A stretch of DNA of 64,000 nt from Alcanivorax sp. (GCA_022449455.1 JAKUPL010000005.1:62001-126000), one strand, 5' to 3'; positions 36,819 to 45,235 are shown, numbered from the stretch's first letter. The notes: generated by a model from the sequence alone, not told the origin. Numbers and translations: made by a program.

Positions 36819-39300
36819 AAGCACCCAGGTAGGCGTCCGCCAGCTCCGGGCTGGCGGCGATTTCCCGGGCGGTGCCCTCGGCCATCACCCGGCCGCCTTC
36901 GATCACATAGGCGCGGTCCGCCAGGGACAGGGCCAGCGCGGCCATCTGGTCCACCAGTACGATGGTCATGTTTTCCCGGCGCAGCTGATCCAGCGCCGCG
37001 AACAGCTCATCGATGATCTTCGGCGCCAGCCCCAGGGACGGCTCATCCAGCAGCAGCACCCGGGGCCGGCTCATCAGCCCCCGCGCCACCGCCAGCATCT
37101 GCTGCTCACCGCCGGACAGCAGACCGGCGCGCTGATGGCGCCGCTCGCGCAGCCGCGGGAAGCGCTCGAACATTTCTTCCAGGCGCGCCTCCCGGTCCGC
37201 CGGGCACAGGAAGGCGCCCAGTCGAATGTTGTCCTGCACCGACAGCTCCGCGAACACCTGACGCCCTTCCGGCACCAGCACCAGCCCCTGACGCACGATC
37301 GCCTCGGCGGGCATTTTTTCCAGCGCCTGGCCGTCCAGATGCACACCGCCGGCCTGCACCGGATGGAGCCCGGCCAGAGCACGCATCAGGGTGGATTTAC
37401 CGGCCCCGTTGGCGCCCAGTAGCGCCACCATTTCCCCCTGGCGCACTTTCAGGCTGATGCCGTGCAGCACCGGCTCGGCGCCGTAGCCGGCCACCAGCTT
37501 GTTGACGCCCAGCCATTCCGGGCCGGTGCGCGGCGGCCGCTCCGCCACCGGTCGCGCTTCATCCAGATCCTCGCCCAGGTAAGCCCGGCGCACCGCCGGG
37601 TCGGCACGCACCTGTTCCGGTTTGCCGGCGGCCAGCAGGCGGCCGGTGTCCAGCACCACCACCTGATCGGACACCCGCATCACCAATTCCATATCGTGCT
37701 CCACCACCATCACCGCCACGCCGGCGTCGGCGATGGCGCGCAGCAGCGCCGCCAGCCGGTCGGTGTCTTCCCGGGACAGGCCCGCCGCCGGTTCGTCCAG
37801 CAGCAGCGCGTCCGGGTCGGTGGCCAGGGCACGGGCGATTTCCACCAGCCGCCGGTCCACGTGGGGCAGTTGCGAGGCGGGCACGTCCAGCGGCCCCTGA
37901 TAGCCACAGAACGCCAACAGACCGGCGGCCCGTTGGCGTGCCGCCTTGGACAGATAGCGGCGCGCGCCGAGCAGGTTGCCGAGCCGGCCCCGGCAGGCGG
38001 CCAGGGCCACGTTGTCGGCCACCGACAGGGTGTCGAACAGTTGCGAGGTCTGATAGGTGCGGGCCACGCCGTGGCGGGCAATGCGGAAGGCGCGCCCGGC
38101 GCCCAGGGTGCGCTCGCCGAGAGCGAAGTGGCCGGCGGTGGGCGGGTAGAAGCCGCTCACCATGTTCAGCACCGTGGTCTTGCCGGCGCCGTTGGGGCCG
38201 ATCAGGCTGGTCACCGCCGCCGCCGGCACCTCCATGGTCAGATCGCTGACCGCGCGCACGCCACCGAAGGTCATGCTCAGGCCGTCCAAACGCAGCCCCT
38301 GGCGCGCACGCTCGGAGAGCGAATGACCGGCGTCGCCGGCCAGCGCCCGGGACCGGGGCGCGCCGGCGCCGGGGCGCAGCCGTGCCAGCAGATCCGCGCC
38401 CAGGCCGATCAGACCGTTGGGCGCCACCAGCAGTACCACCAGCAACAGGCCACCGAAGAACAGCAACCGGTAGGCCTCCAGGGTGGCCAGCAGTTCCGGC
38501 AGCATGCCCAGGATGGCGGCGCCGATCACCGGCCCGATCACCGAGCCGGCGCCGCCGACCACCACCACCAGGACAAACAGGATCGACTGCATGAAGCTGA
38601 ACGTGTCCGGCGTCACGAAGCCGGCCAGCGGCGCGAACAGGCCGCCGGCCAAGCCAGCCAGACCCGCCGACACCATGAACGCCACGGTCTTGATCACCAG
38701 CGGCCCCAGGCCCACCGACTCGGCGGCGGTTTCGCTGTCCTTCACCGCGCGCATGGCGGCGCCCCAGGTGCCCCGCGCCAGCAGCGTGTAGGCGACCAAT
38801 GATACCGCCAGGGTAAGCAGCGCCAGCACCGCCACGGTTTGCTCGATGCTCCAGTCGGCGCTCAGGGTCGGCGCGGCGATGCCCATGATGCCGTTCTGGC
38901 CGCCGGTGAGCGCCTCCATCTCGATGATGGCGTGCTGAACGATAAAGCTGAATGCGATGGTGACCATGGCCAGGTAGGGCCCTTTCACCCGCAGGGCGGG
39001 CAGGGCCAGAATCAGACCGGCCACGGTGGCCACCAACGCGCCGGCCAGCCAGGCCGGCCAGAACGACCAGCCCGCCTGGCTGGTGAGAATCGCCACGGTA
39101 TAGGCACCGATGGCGTAGAAGCCCACATGGCCGAAGGAAATCTGCCCGGTGAGCCCGAGCAGCACGTTGAGGCCCACGCCGACAATGGCGATCAGCGCCA
39201 CATTGGCCAGCACGTAGACGTAGTAACTGTTGAGAAAGAAGACCATCACCAGCGCGGCGACCAGCACCGCCAGGCCGGCCGGAATCGACAGGCGCTTCAT
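36799..39300 (-). CDS. Fused branched-chain-type ABC transporter LivM-LivG-LivF
   Basis: An 833-residue protein that joins three subunits normally encoded separately. Residues 1 to about 310 are a LivM-like permease with GLTGQISFGHVGFYAIGAY. Residues about 337-580 are the first ATPase (Walker A GPNGAGKTT at 368-376, Walker B LLLDEP at 499-504). Residues about 597-833 are the second ATPase (Walker A GANGAGKST at 629-637, signature LSGGE at 728-732, LLLDEP after it). In the first ATPase the signature motif is altered: where LivG has SYGxxR it reads PHVDRR (479-484), with no glycine. Either that site is inactive or the asymmetric pair uses one good site. It overlaps livH by four bases. Confidence 0.9.
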   Translation of the reverse strand: MKRLSIPAGLAVLVAALVMVFFLNSYYVYVLANVALIAIVGVGLNVLLGLTGQISFGHVGFYAIGAYTVAILTSQAGWSFWPAWLAGALVATVAGLILALPALRVKGPYLAMVTIAFSFIVQHAIIEMEALTGGQNGIMGIAAPTLSADWSIEQTVAVLALLTLAVSLVAYTLLARGTWGAAMRAVKDSETAAESVGLGPLVIKTVAFMVSAGLAGLAGGLFAPLAGFVTPDTFSFMQSILFVLVVVVGGAGSVIGPVIGAAILGMLPELLATLEAYRLLFFGGLLLVVLLVAPNGLIGLGADLLARLRPGAGAPRSRALAGDAGHSLSERARQGLRLDGLSMTFGGVRAVSDLTMEVPAAAVTSLIGPNGAGKTTVLNMVSGFYPPTAGHFALGERTLGAGRAFRIARHGVARTYQTSQLFDTLSVADNVALAACRGRLGNLLGARRYLSKAARQRAAGLLAFCGYQGPLDVPASQLPHVDRRLVEIARALATDPDALLLDEPAAGLSREDTDRLAALLRAIADAGVAVMVVEHDMELVMRVSDQVVVLDTGRLLAAGKPEQVRADPAVRRAYLGEDLDEARPVAERPPRTGPEWLGVNKLVAGYGAEPVLHGISLKVRQGEMVALLGANGAGKSTLMRALAGLHPVQAGGVHLDGQALEKMPAEAIVRQGLVLVPEGRQVFAELSVQDNIRLGAFLCPADREARLEEMFERFPRLRERRHQRAGLLSGGEQQMLAVARGLMSRPRVLLLDEPSLGLAPKIIDELFAALDQLRRENMTIVLVDQMAALALSLADRAYVIEGGRVMAEGTAREIAASPELADAYLGASTPAAG

Positions 39301-40181
39301 ACCTTTTTCACCTCCGCGCGGCCGAACAGGCCGTTGGGTCGCAGGGCCAGCGCCACGATCACCAGCGCGAAGGTGATGATGTGGGTGTAGCCGGAACCCA
39401 GGGTCATGGTGATCACGCTTTCCGCCACGCCGAACAGCAGGCCGGCGATCATCACCCCCCAGGCACTGGTGATGCCGCCCAGGATGGCCACGGAAAAGGC
39501 TTTCAGACCGAACAGGGTGCCCATGTCCGAGTTCACGTTGGCGAGCGGCGCGATCATCATGCCCGCCACTCCGGCCAGTACCGTGGACAGAGCGAAGGCG
39601 CCGGCTACCGCGCGACCGATGGGAATGCCCATCAGCCGGGCGGCGTCCCGATTCTGGCTGGTGGCCAGCAGCGCGCTGCCCCAGCGGGTGCGGCGCGCCA
39701 CCAGATGCAGGGCGGCGGCCAGCGCCAGCCCCACCAGCGGAATGATCAACTGCAGCGGGTAGACGCCCAGACCCAGCCCGCCCACTTCCACCGGCGACAC
39801 CGCCAGGGAAGAGGGCAGGCTGCGCGGCTCCTTGCCGAAGGTGTGCATCACCACGTTATCCAGCACGATGCCCAGCGCCACCGTGGACATCAGCCAGGCA
39901 TCGGAGCCGCGCCGCACGAACGGCCGCACCGCCAGCCGCTCCACCAGCAGGCCGTACACCGCGCACAGCACCAGCGCCGCCGGCACCGCCAGCTCGATGG
40001 GCCAGCCCAGGGTCTGGGCGAAGGTGTAGCAGAGCACCGCCCCCAGCATCATCGAGCTGCCCTGGGCGAAGTTCACCGTGCCCGAGACCGCGAAGGTGAT
40101 GTAGAAGCCCAGGGCCATGAGGCCGTACATGCTGCCCATGCCCAGGCCACTGATCAGCGCCGATACCAGCTGCGTGTCCAT
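39297..40181 (-). CDS. Branched-chain-type ABC transporter permease (LivH-like)
   Basis: A 294-residue permease with about eight membrane segments. The LivH hallmarks are ALISGLGMGSMYGLMALGFY at the start, GTVNFAQGS and, in the second half, AGALAAVAGGMMIAP-type and FGLKAFSVAILGGITSAWG. It pairs with the LivM domain of the fusion protein to form the pore. It lies between livK (ten bases upstream) and the fusion gene (four-base overlap), making the order livK-livH-livMGF, all on one transcript. Confidence 0.9.
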   Translation of the reverse strand: MDTQLVSALISGLGMGSMYGLMALGFYITFAVSGTVNFAQGSSMMLGAVLCYTFAQTLGWPIELAVPAALVLCAVYGLLVERLAVRPFVRRGSDAWLMSTVALGIVLDNVVMHTFGKEPRSLPSSLAVSPVEVGGLGLGVYPLQLIIPLVGLALAAALHLVARRTRWGSALLATSQNRDAARLMGIPIGRAVAGAFALSTVLAGVAGMMIAPLANVNSDMGTLFGLKAFSVAILGGITSAWGVMIAGLLFGVAESVITMTLGSGYTHIITFALVIVALALRPNGLFGRAEVKKV

Positions 40182-40191
40182 AGTGTTTCCG

Positions 40192-41376
40192 TCAGTCGCT
40201 CAGACCAACCGGCACGATGCGGTTGTCGATGAATTGCGCCCACACATAATCCTGCGGGCCCAGGGCGTCGTGCTGCTCCTTGGAGAACGGGCTTTGGTAG
40301 GTTTTGATCAGACCCGGGTAGGTGCCGATCTCGTAATAGCCTTCGCGAATGGCGTCGCCGTCGGTGGAACCGGCGTTTTCGATGGCCAGGGCGGTCAGGT
40401 GCATGGCGTCATACGCATTGGCCACGCCCACCGCCGGGGTGATGTCCTGCGGGCCCTTGATGTCGTCGTATTTGTCCTTCAGCGCGGCGATCACCTTTTC
40501 GCCCACTTCGGACTGGTCGCCAAAGAAGCTGTAGGTCTGCACGAAGTGCACTTTCTCGGCGCCGGGACCGGCCAGCTCGGTGAAGCGACCGCCGGCGGGG
40601 CCCCAATGGGACACGATCGGCACGTCCCAGCCCATGCGGCGCAGGGATTTCACCACCTGGGCGGAGGGGCCCACGTTGCCCACCAGGGCAATGGTGTCGG
40701 CGCCGGCGTCACGCAGGCGGGTCAGCTGCGGCACCACGTCGATGGCGTCGCCGTCGAATTTTTCACTGCCGGCGGGCTTCATGCCCTTGGCGTCCAGCGC
40801 CGCCACCAGGCCCTTGTGGTTGGATTCGCCCCAAGGGTTGTTGATCATCAGCAGGCCGAATTTTTCCGAACCGAAGGTTTTCTGGGCGTACTCCACCATG
40901 GCCACGTCCACCAGCTCGTCCATGGCGGACACCCGGAACGCGAAGTTCGGATCGGCGCCGTTCTTGGTGATCGGCGTGCCCGCCGCCCAGGGGTCCATGA
41001 AGGGCATCTTCGCTTGGTTGGCCAGCGGCACGATGGCCAGCGCCACCGGCGTGTCGAGCCCGCCGAACAGCACCGCCACCTTTTCTTTATGGATCAGTTC
41101 ACGGGCGGCCACCACGCCTTTGGCGGGGTTGGACTCGTCGTCCCGACGCACCAGCACCAGTTCACGGCCGCCGAGCACGCCGCCGGCGGCGTTGATTTCA
41201 TCGATGGCCAGTTGCACGCCACGGGAGATGGCCTGGCCGGCCAGGGCCGACTGCCCGGACAAGGCCGTGATCAGGCCGATCTTCACCGGCTCCGCCGCCA
41301 CGGCGGCGCGCCACGGCAGCACGGCCAGCAGCGCGGTGAGCGCGGCGGCCACTAAAACGCGAGAGATACGCAACAT
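40192..41376 (-). CDS. Periplasmic substrate-binding protein of a branched-chain-type ABC transporter (LivK-like)
   Basis: A 394-residue type I periplasmic binding protein with a signal peptide (cleavage near AVAAE, about 28). The mature start EPVKIGLITALSGQSALAGQ and AIDEINAAGGVLGGRELVLV are typical of Peripla_BP_6/HAAT-family proteins. Members bind branched-chain amino acids, amides, urea, aromatic acids or other small molecules, so the name livK says nothing about the ligand here. The divergent amide-hydrolase-like gene and the sigma-54 promoter (41446-41461) point to a nitrogen compound. GGGGGAATCCC precedes the ATG. Confidence 0.87.
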   Translation of the reverse strand: MLRISRVLVAAALTALLAVLPWRAAVAAEPVKIGLITALSGQSALAGQAISRGVQLAIDEINAAGGVLGGRELVLVRRDDESNPAKGVVAARELIHKEKVAVLFGGLDTPVALAIVPLANQAKMPFMDPWAAGTPITKNGADPNFAFRVSAMDELVDVAMVEYAQKTFGSEKFGLLMINNPWGESNHKGLVAALDAKGMKPAGSEKFDGDAIDVVPQLTRLRDAGADTIALVGNVGPSAQVVKSLRRMGWDVPIVSHWGPAGGRFTELAGPGAEKVHFVQTYSFFGDQSEVGEKVIAALKDKYDDIKGPQDITPAVGVANAYDAMHLTALAIENAGSTDGDAIREGYYEIGTYPGLIKTYQSPFSKEQHDALGPQDYVWAQFIDNRIVPVGLSD

Positions 41377-41445
41377 GGGATTCCCCCTTCAAGTGTTGGG
41401 ATGAACCGGACGGCGGCGTTTGCCGCTGATCCGCTCCACCGACAA

Positions 41446-41461
41446 CGCAAAGCCCGTGCCA
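41446..41461 (-). promoter_or_regulatory. Sigma-54 promoter for livK-livH-livMGF
   Basis: On the minus strand the sequence reads TGGCACGGGCTTTGCG: TGGCAC at -24, five bases, TTGC at -12, with GG and GC ten bases apart as required for RpoN. The predicted transcript start is near 41435, about 60 bases before the livK ATG. The 15-base core is the same as at the nirB promoter (61861-61876). Confidence 0.82.
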
Positions 41462-41481
41462 TGTTGCGGTTTTCCGGTATC

Positions 41482-41497
41482 GGGCACGTAAATTGCT
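41482..41497 (+). promoter_or_regulatory. Sigma-54 promoter for the NTF2-deacetylase-GntR-SDR operon
   Basis: GGGCACGTAAATTGCT matches TGGCAC-N5-TTGCT with one change (first base G) and exact GG/GC spacing. The predicted start is near 41509. It is placed back to back with the livK promoter, the two -24 elements being 20 bases apart. Confidence 0.72.
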
Positions 41498-41526
41498 TTA
41501 ATTTCTGGCGTCACTTAAACCTTTAA

Positions 41527-41536
41527 TTGTCGACAA
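41527..41536. promoter_or_regulatory. TTGTCGACAA palindrome, candidate GntR/FCD operator
   Basis: A perfect ten-base palindrome in an AT-rich flank, about 18 bases downstream of the predicted start of the plus-strand operon. FCD-type GntR repressors often bind sites with the TTGTnnACAA layout, and this operon encodes one. Confidence 0.5.
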
Positions 41537-41654
41537 AAAATCCCCGGATCGTGGCGGATTGATGCCGCCGCCCGGCGCCCCGGAACGGACTCTGGATGGC
41601 CCCCCAACCATCGGCCCGGCGCGCACAGGCAAGGGGCAAGAAGGAGACCCGACC

Positions 41655-42095
41655 ATGGACAACGCACCAGAGTGGAACAGCGACACGCCGATTCGCGACC
41701 CCGCCGCCCTCATCGATACCTATCTGACCATCCTGATGAAACCGGACCCGGACACCGCCCGCCAATTCGTGGCGCCGGACCTGGTGATCCGCTTCACCGG
41801 CAACCGGCCGATGGCCGACCCCGCGGAATGCACGGCCTTCAACCGTGACCGCTACGGCTGGGTGAAAAAGCGCTTCGAAGCCACCGAGGTGGTGGCCGGC
41901 GGCACGTTGGCGCGGGCGGTGGTCTACAACATCGGCACCCTCTATGGGGAATGGCCGGACGGCACGCCTTTTGAAGGCAACCGCTACGTGGACCGTTACG
42001 TGGTACGCGACGGACGGATTACCGAAATGGATGTGTGGAACGACAGCGCCGAATGGCTGCTGACCCGCGCCGGCCTGGCCCAGGACGCCTCATGA
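41655..42095 (+). CDS. NTF2-like/SnoaL-type small protein
   Basis: A 146-residue protein with the cone-shaped NTF2-like fold pattern: an N-terminal helix (PAALIDTYLTILMKPD), then strands ending with the typical RYVDRYVVRDGRITEMDVWND. Family members are isomerases, dehydratases, hydrolases or accessory subunits. No catalytic set can be assigned. AAGGAG lies just before ATG 41655. The stop overlaps the deacetylase start (ATGA), so the two proteins are made together, suggesting sequential or joint action. Confidence 0.75.
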   Translation: MDNAPEWNSDTPIRDPAALIDTYLTILMKPDPDTARQFVAPDLVIRFTGNRPMADPAECTAFNRDRYGWVKKRFEATEVVAGGTLARAVVYNIGTLYGEWPDGTPFEGNRYVDRYVVRDGRITEMDVWNDSAEWLLTRAGLAQDAS

Positions 42096-42991
42096 ACCAA
42101 ACACAGCCCTTCGCGCCGCTGGCCGATCACGGCCGCTTCGATTACCAGGGCATCCATCAGCGACCGGACTACCACTGGCCCGGCGGCAAACGCCTGGCGG
42201 TGTACCTGGGGTTCAACCTGGAACACTTCGCCTTCGGCGAGGGCATGGGCGCCCAGCTCGGCGCCCGGTTCGCCGAGCCGGATGTGCTCAACTACGCCTG
42301 GCGTGAATACGGCAACCGGGTAGGCGCCTGGCGCTGCCTGGAGCTGTTCGATGCCCTGGGCCTGCCCGCCGGCACCATCGCCAACACCGCGCTCTACGAT
42401 CATTGCCCGGAACTGCTGGAGGCCTGCGCCGCCCGCGGCGACGAACTGATCGCCCACGGCCACAGCAACGCCACCTACCAGGGCACGCTCGCGGAAGACG
42501 AGGAAAAAGCGCTGCTGGCCCACTGTCGCGAGCGCATGGCGGCGGCCTCCGGCGCCGCGCCGTCCGGCTGGCTGTCGCCGTGGATCGGCGAATCCCGGCA
42601 CACCCCGGACCTGCTGGCGGAAACCGGCTATCGCTATACCCTGAACTGGTGCCACGACGATCAGCCGGTACGCATGCGCACCCGCGACGGGCGCGGGCTG
42701 TGGGCGATTCCCTATCCCCAGGAAGTGAACGACATTCCGATGATCATCGCCCGCAAACTGGACGCCCGGGCGTTCGCCGATATGATCGTGGATCAGTTCG
42801 ACGAAATGCTGGTGCAGTCGGAGCGGCAGCCGTTGGTGATGGGCATTGCCCTGCACCCCTATTTGATGGGTCAGCCCTACCGACTGCGACATCTGCGCCG
42901 GGCCCTGACTCATATCGCCGCGCACCGGGACGCGCTGTGGCTGACCACTCCCGGCGCCATCTGCGACCACATGGACGATCTGTTTTTATGA
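42092..42991 (+). CDS. Carbohydrate-esterase-4 (polysaccharide deacetylase) family hydrolase, PuuE-like
   Basis: A 299-residue CE4/NodB-fold protein of the group that includes PuuE allantoinases rather than true chitin deacetylases. The motif set is FNLEHFAFGEG (about 34-44), the metal-site region IAHGHSNATYQG and GWLSPWIGESRHTPDLLAE. Such enzymes hydrolyse cyclic or linear amide bonds in ureides and related small molecules. There is no signal peptide, so it is cytosolic, agreeing with a catabolic role after import by the divergent ABC system. The substrate is unknown. Translation is coupled to both the NTF2-like gene and the GntR gene. Confidence 0.8.
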   Translation: MNQTQPFAPLADHGRFDYQGIHQRPDYHWPGGKRLAVYLGFNLEHFAFGEGMGAQLGARFAEPDVLNYAWREYGNRVGAWRCLELFDALGLPAGTIANTALYDHCPELLEACAARGDELIAHGHSNATYQGTLAEDEEKALLAHCRERMAAASGAAPSGWLSPWIGESRHTPDLLAETGYRYTLNWCHDDQPVRMRTRDGRGLWAIPYPQEVNDIPMIIARKLDARAFADMIVDQFDEMLVQSERQPLVMGIALHPYLMGQPYRLRHLRRALTHIAAHRDALWLTTPGAICDHMDDLFL

Positions 42992-43752
42992 ACGCTACCG
43001 CCCCCAAGGGCCGGGGCCGGCCCAAGGTCCGCCCCCAGGCCCTGGCCGGCCAGGCGCCGGCGGCCCGTGAAAAGCCCGCCGACAAGGAGCAACGTATCTA
43101 CGCCGCCATCGTCGACCGGGTGATGGAACAGCGGCTCAAACCCGGCACCCGCTTGCCGGAAGCCGCCCTCTGCGAACTGTTCGGCGTGGGCCGGACCCTG
43201 GTTCAGAAAGTGCTGCAGCGGCTCGCCCACGACCACATCGTGGAGCTGCGGCCCAATCGCAGTGCCATCGTCGCCATGCCCAGCCGCGAGGACGTGGGCA
43301 AGCTGTTCGAGGCCCGCCGCGCCCTGGAAGCGGCGGTGCTACCGCTGGTGGCGGCCCATGCCAGCCGCGCCGATTACGCGTCCCTGCGCCGCCAGCTGCG
43401 CAAGGAGCAAAACGCCATGCACCGCTACGCCCAGAGCGAATGGGCGGGCCTGGCCAGCGCCTTTCATTTGCGGCTGGGCGAGCTGTCCCGCAACCCCATG
43501 CTGCACCGCTATCTGGCCGAGATCATTTCCCGCTGCTGCCTGGTGGTGGCCTTGTTTCAGCCTCCGGGCAACGCCACCTGCGAGCACGACGAGCACGGGC
43601 GGGTGGTGGATTGCCTGGAGGCCGGCGACGTGGCCGGCGCCCAGCGCGAGAACGACCGCCACCTGCGGGACCTGGAAGCCCACCTTCAGCTGGTCGAGGA
43701 AGACACGGATCTGAGCCTGGCGGACATGCTCGGGCTGCCCGGTCGCTCTTGA
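42988..43752 (+). CDS. GntR-family regulator with FCD domain
   Basis: A 254-residue regulator. A basic, Pro-rich N-terminal tail (about 1-30) precedes the winged helix (EQRLKPGTRLPEAALCELFGVGRTLVQKVL, shown by residues about 48-75) and an all-helical FCD ligand domain whose metal-binding His residues are suggested in FHLRLGELSRNP and EHDEHG. FCD regulators usually sense the pathway substrate or an intermediate. It is the third gene of the operon, overlapping the deacetylase gene by four bases, and probably acts at the TTGTCGACAA palindrome. Confidence 0.83.
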   Translation: MNATAPKGRGRPKVRPQALAGQAPAAREKPADKEQRIYAAIVDRVMEQRLKPGTRLPEAALCELFGVGRTLVQKVLQRLAHDHIVELRPNRSAIVAMPSREDVGKLFEARRALEAAVLPLVAAHASRADYASLRRQLRKEQNAMHRYAQSEWAGLASAFHLRLGELSRNPMLHRYLAEIISRCCLVVALFQPPGNATCEHDEHGRVVDCLEAGDVAGAQRENDRHLRDLEAHLQLVEEDTDLSLADMLGLPGRS

Positions 43753-43831
43753 GATCGTCGCGGACCGTCGCCACTAGACAGGGAGACCGGCTCGTTTTCG
43801 AGTTCCCCCACATCAGCAAGGGAGTGTGAGC

Positions 43832-44626
43832 ATGCGTATCGATCTGTCCGGCAAGAAAGCGGTGGTGTCCGGATCCACCGCCGGCATCGGCTTCGGCATC
43901 GTCCAGGGCCTGGCGGCCGCCGGCGCCGAGGTGGTGATCACCGGCCGAACCCGCCAGCGCGTGGATCAAGCCATCGAGCGGCTCAAGGCCGACCAGCCGG
44001 ACGCCGCCCCCCACGGCGTGGAAGCGGACCTGGGCACCGCCGAAGGGTGCCAGGCCCTGATCGACGCCCATCCGGAAGCGGATATTCTGGTCAATAACGT
44101 GGGCATTTTCCGGCCCACGCCGTTTTTTGATATTTCCGACGAAGACTGGGAGCAGTTTTTCCAGGTCAATGTGATGAGCGCGGTACGTTTATCCCGTCAT
44201 TACGCCCAGGGTATGAAAAAACGGGATTGGGGCCGGGTGCTGTTTCTGTCCAGTGAATCGGCGCTCAATATTCCCACCGAAATGGTTCATTACGGCATGA
44301 CCAAGACCGCCGTGCAGTCCATCTCCCGGGGCCTGGCCAAGGTGCTCAGCGGCACCAACGTGACCGTCAACGCGGTATTGCCCGGACCCACCCGTTCCGA
44401 GGGCGTCGGCAAAATGCTGCATGAAATGGCCCGGGAAAAAGGCCTCTCCGAACAAGAGATGGAAAAACGCTTCGTGAAGGAAAACCGGCCCAGCTCCATT
44501 ATTCAGCGGGTCGCGGACGTGGAGGAGGTGGCCAATATGGTGGTCTATCTGGCGTCGCCGCAGGCCTCCGCCACCACCGGCGCGGCCCTGCGCGTGGAAG
44601 GTGGGATCGTGGATACCATGGCCTGA
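43832..44626 (+). CDS. Short-chain dehydrogenase/reductase
   Basis: A 264-residue classical SDR: the NAD(P) motif GSTAGIGFG (about 15-23), NNVG in the core, and the catalytic Tyr-x3-Lys in YGMTK with Ser upstream (LSSESALN). The tail AALRVEGGIVDT is the usual end. It would oxidise or reduce an alcohol/carbonyl of unknown identity. It is 79 bases from the GntR gene on the same strand and may be part of the operon, though the gap leaves room for a separate promoter. ATG 43832 follows AAGGGAG; the GTG six bases earlier is less likely. Confidence 0.82.
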   Translation: MRIDLSGKKAVVSGSTAGIGFGIVQGLAAAGAEVVITGRTRQRVDQAIERLKADQPDAAPHGVEADLGTAEGCQALIDAHPEADILVNNVGIFRPTPFFDISDEDWEQFFQVNVMSAVRLSRHYAQGMKKRDWGRVLFLSSESALNIPTEMVHYGMTKTAVQSISRGLAKVLSGTNVTVNAVLPGPTRSEGVGKMLHEMAREKGLSEQEMEKRFVKENRPSSIIQRVADVEEVANMVVYLASPQASATTGAALRVEGGIVDTMA

Positions 44627-44683
44627 TCATGGCCTGATCAGCGACCGGCGCCGCGACGGGGTCCGGCTGCTATACTCGCCGCC

Positions 44684-45235
44684 ATGACCAATAAGCTGAT
44701 TATTCTCGACCGCGACGGCGTCATTAACGAAGACTCCGACGCCTACATCAAAACCCCGGACGAATGGCAGCCGCTGCCCGGCAGCGCGGCGGCCATCGCC
44801 CGGCTCAACCGTGCCGGCTACCGGGTGGTGGTGGCCACCAACCAATCCGGGCTGGCCCGCGGCTTGTTCGACGCCGCCACCCTGGACGCCATTCACCAAC
44901 GCATGGCCGCCCGATTACGGGACGCCGGTGCCAGGCTGGACGACATTTACGTCTGCCCCCACGGCCCGGACGACGGCTGCGATTGCCGCAAACCCGCCCC
45001 CGGACTGATCGACCAAATTGTTGCCGATTATGGCGAGGTGGCCGGCGTGCCCCTGGTTGGTGATAGTCTCAGGGACCTGCAGGCCGGTGTTGCCCGAGGC
45101 TGCCGCCCGGTGCTGGTGCTTACCGGCAAGGGCCGGCGCACCCTGGACAAGGGCCTGCCCGAGGATCTGGGTCCGGTGGCGGTGTATGACTCCCTGGCCC
45201 GCTTTGTCGATCAGTTTCTCAAGGACGCTTCATGA
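44684..45235 (+). CDS. gmhB: D-glycero-beta-D-manno-heptose-1,7-bisphosphate 7-phosphatase
   Basis: A 183-residue HAD-superfamily phosphatase of ADP-heptose synthesis for LPS inner core. The nucleophile motif is LDRDGVIN (Asp at about 8), followed by VVATNQSGLARG, the zinc-binding segment CPHGPDDGCDCRKP with four Cys/His ligands, and VGDSLRDL. This is the typical GmhB arrangement. A TATACT hexamer at 44671-44676 may be its -10. It overlaps the plsC-like gene by four bases. In the Pseudomonas origin region gmhB sits in the same place next to glyS. Confidence 0.95.
   Translation: MTNKLIILDRDGVINEDSDAYIKTPDEWQPLPGSAAAIARLNRAGYRVVVATNQSGLARGLFDAATLDAIHQRMAARLRDAGARLDDIYVCPHGPDDGCDCRKPAPGLIDQIVADYGEVAGVPLVGDSLRDLQAGVARGCRPVLVLTGKGRRTLDKGLPEDLGPVAVYDSLARFVDQFLKDAS

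Noticed and set aside
34704-36824. 706-residue open frame antisense to glyS
   Set aside because: It mirrors glyS codon structure and has no recognisable protein features.
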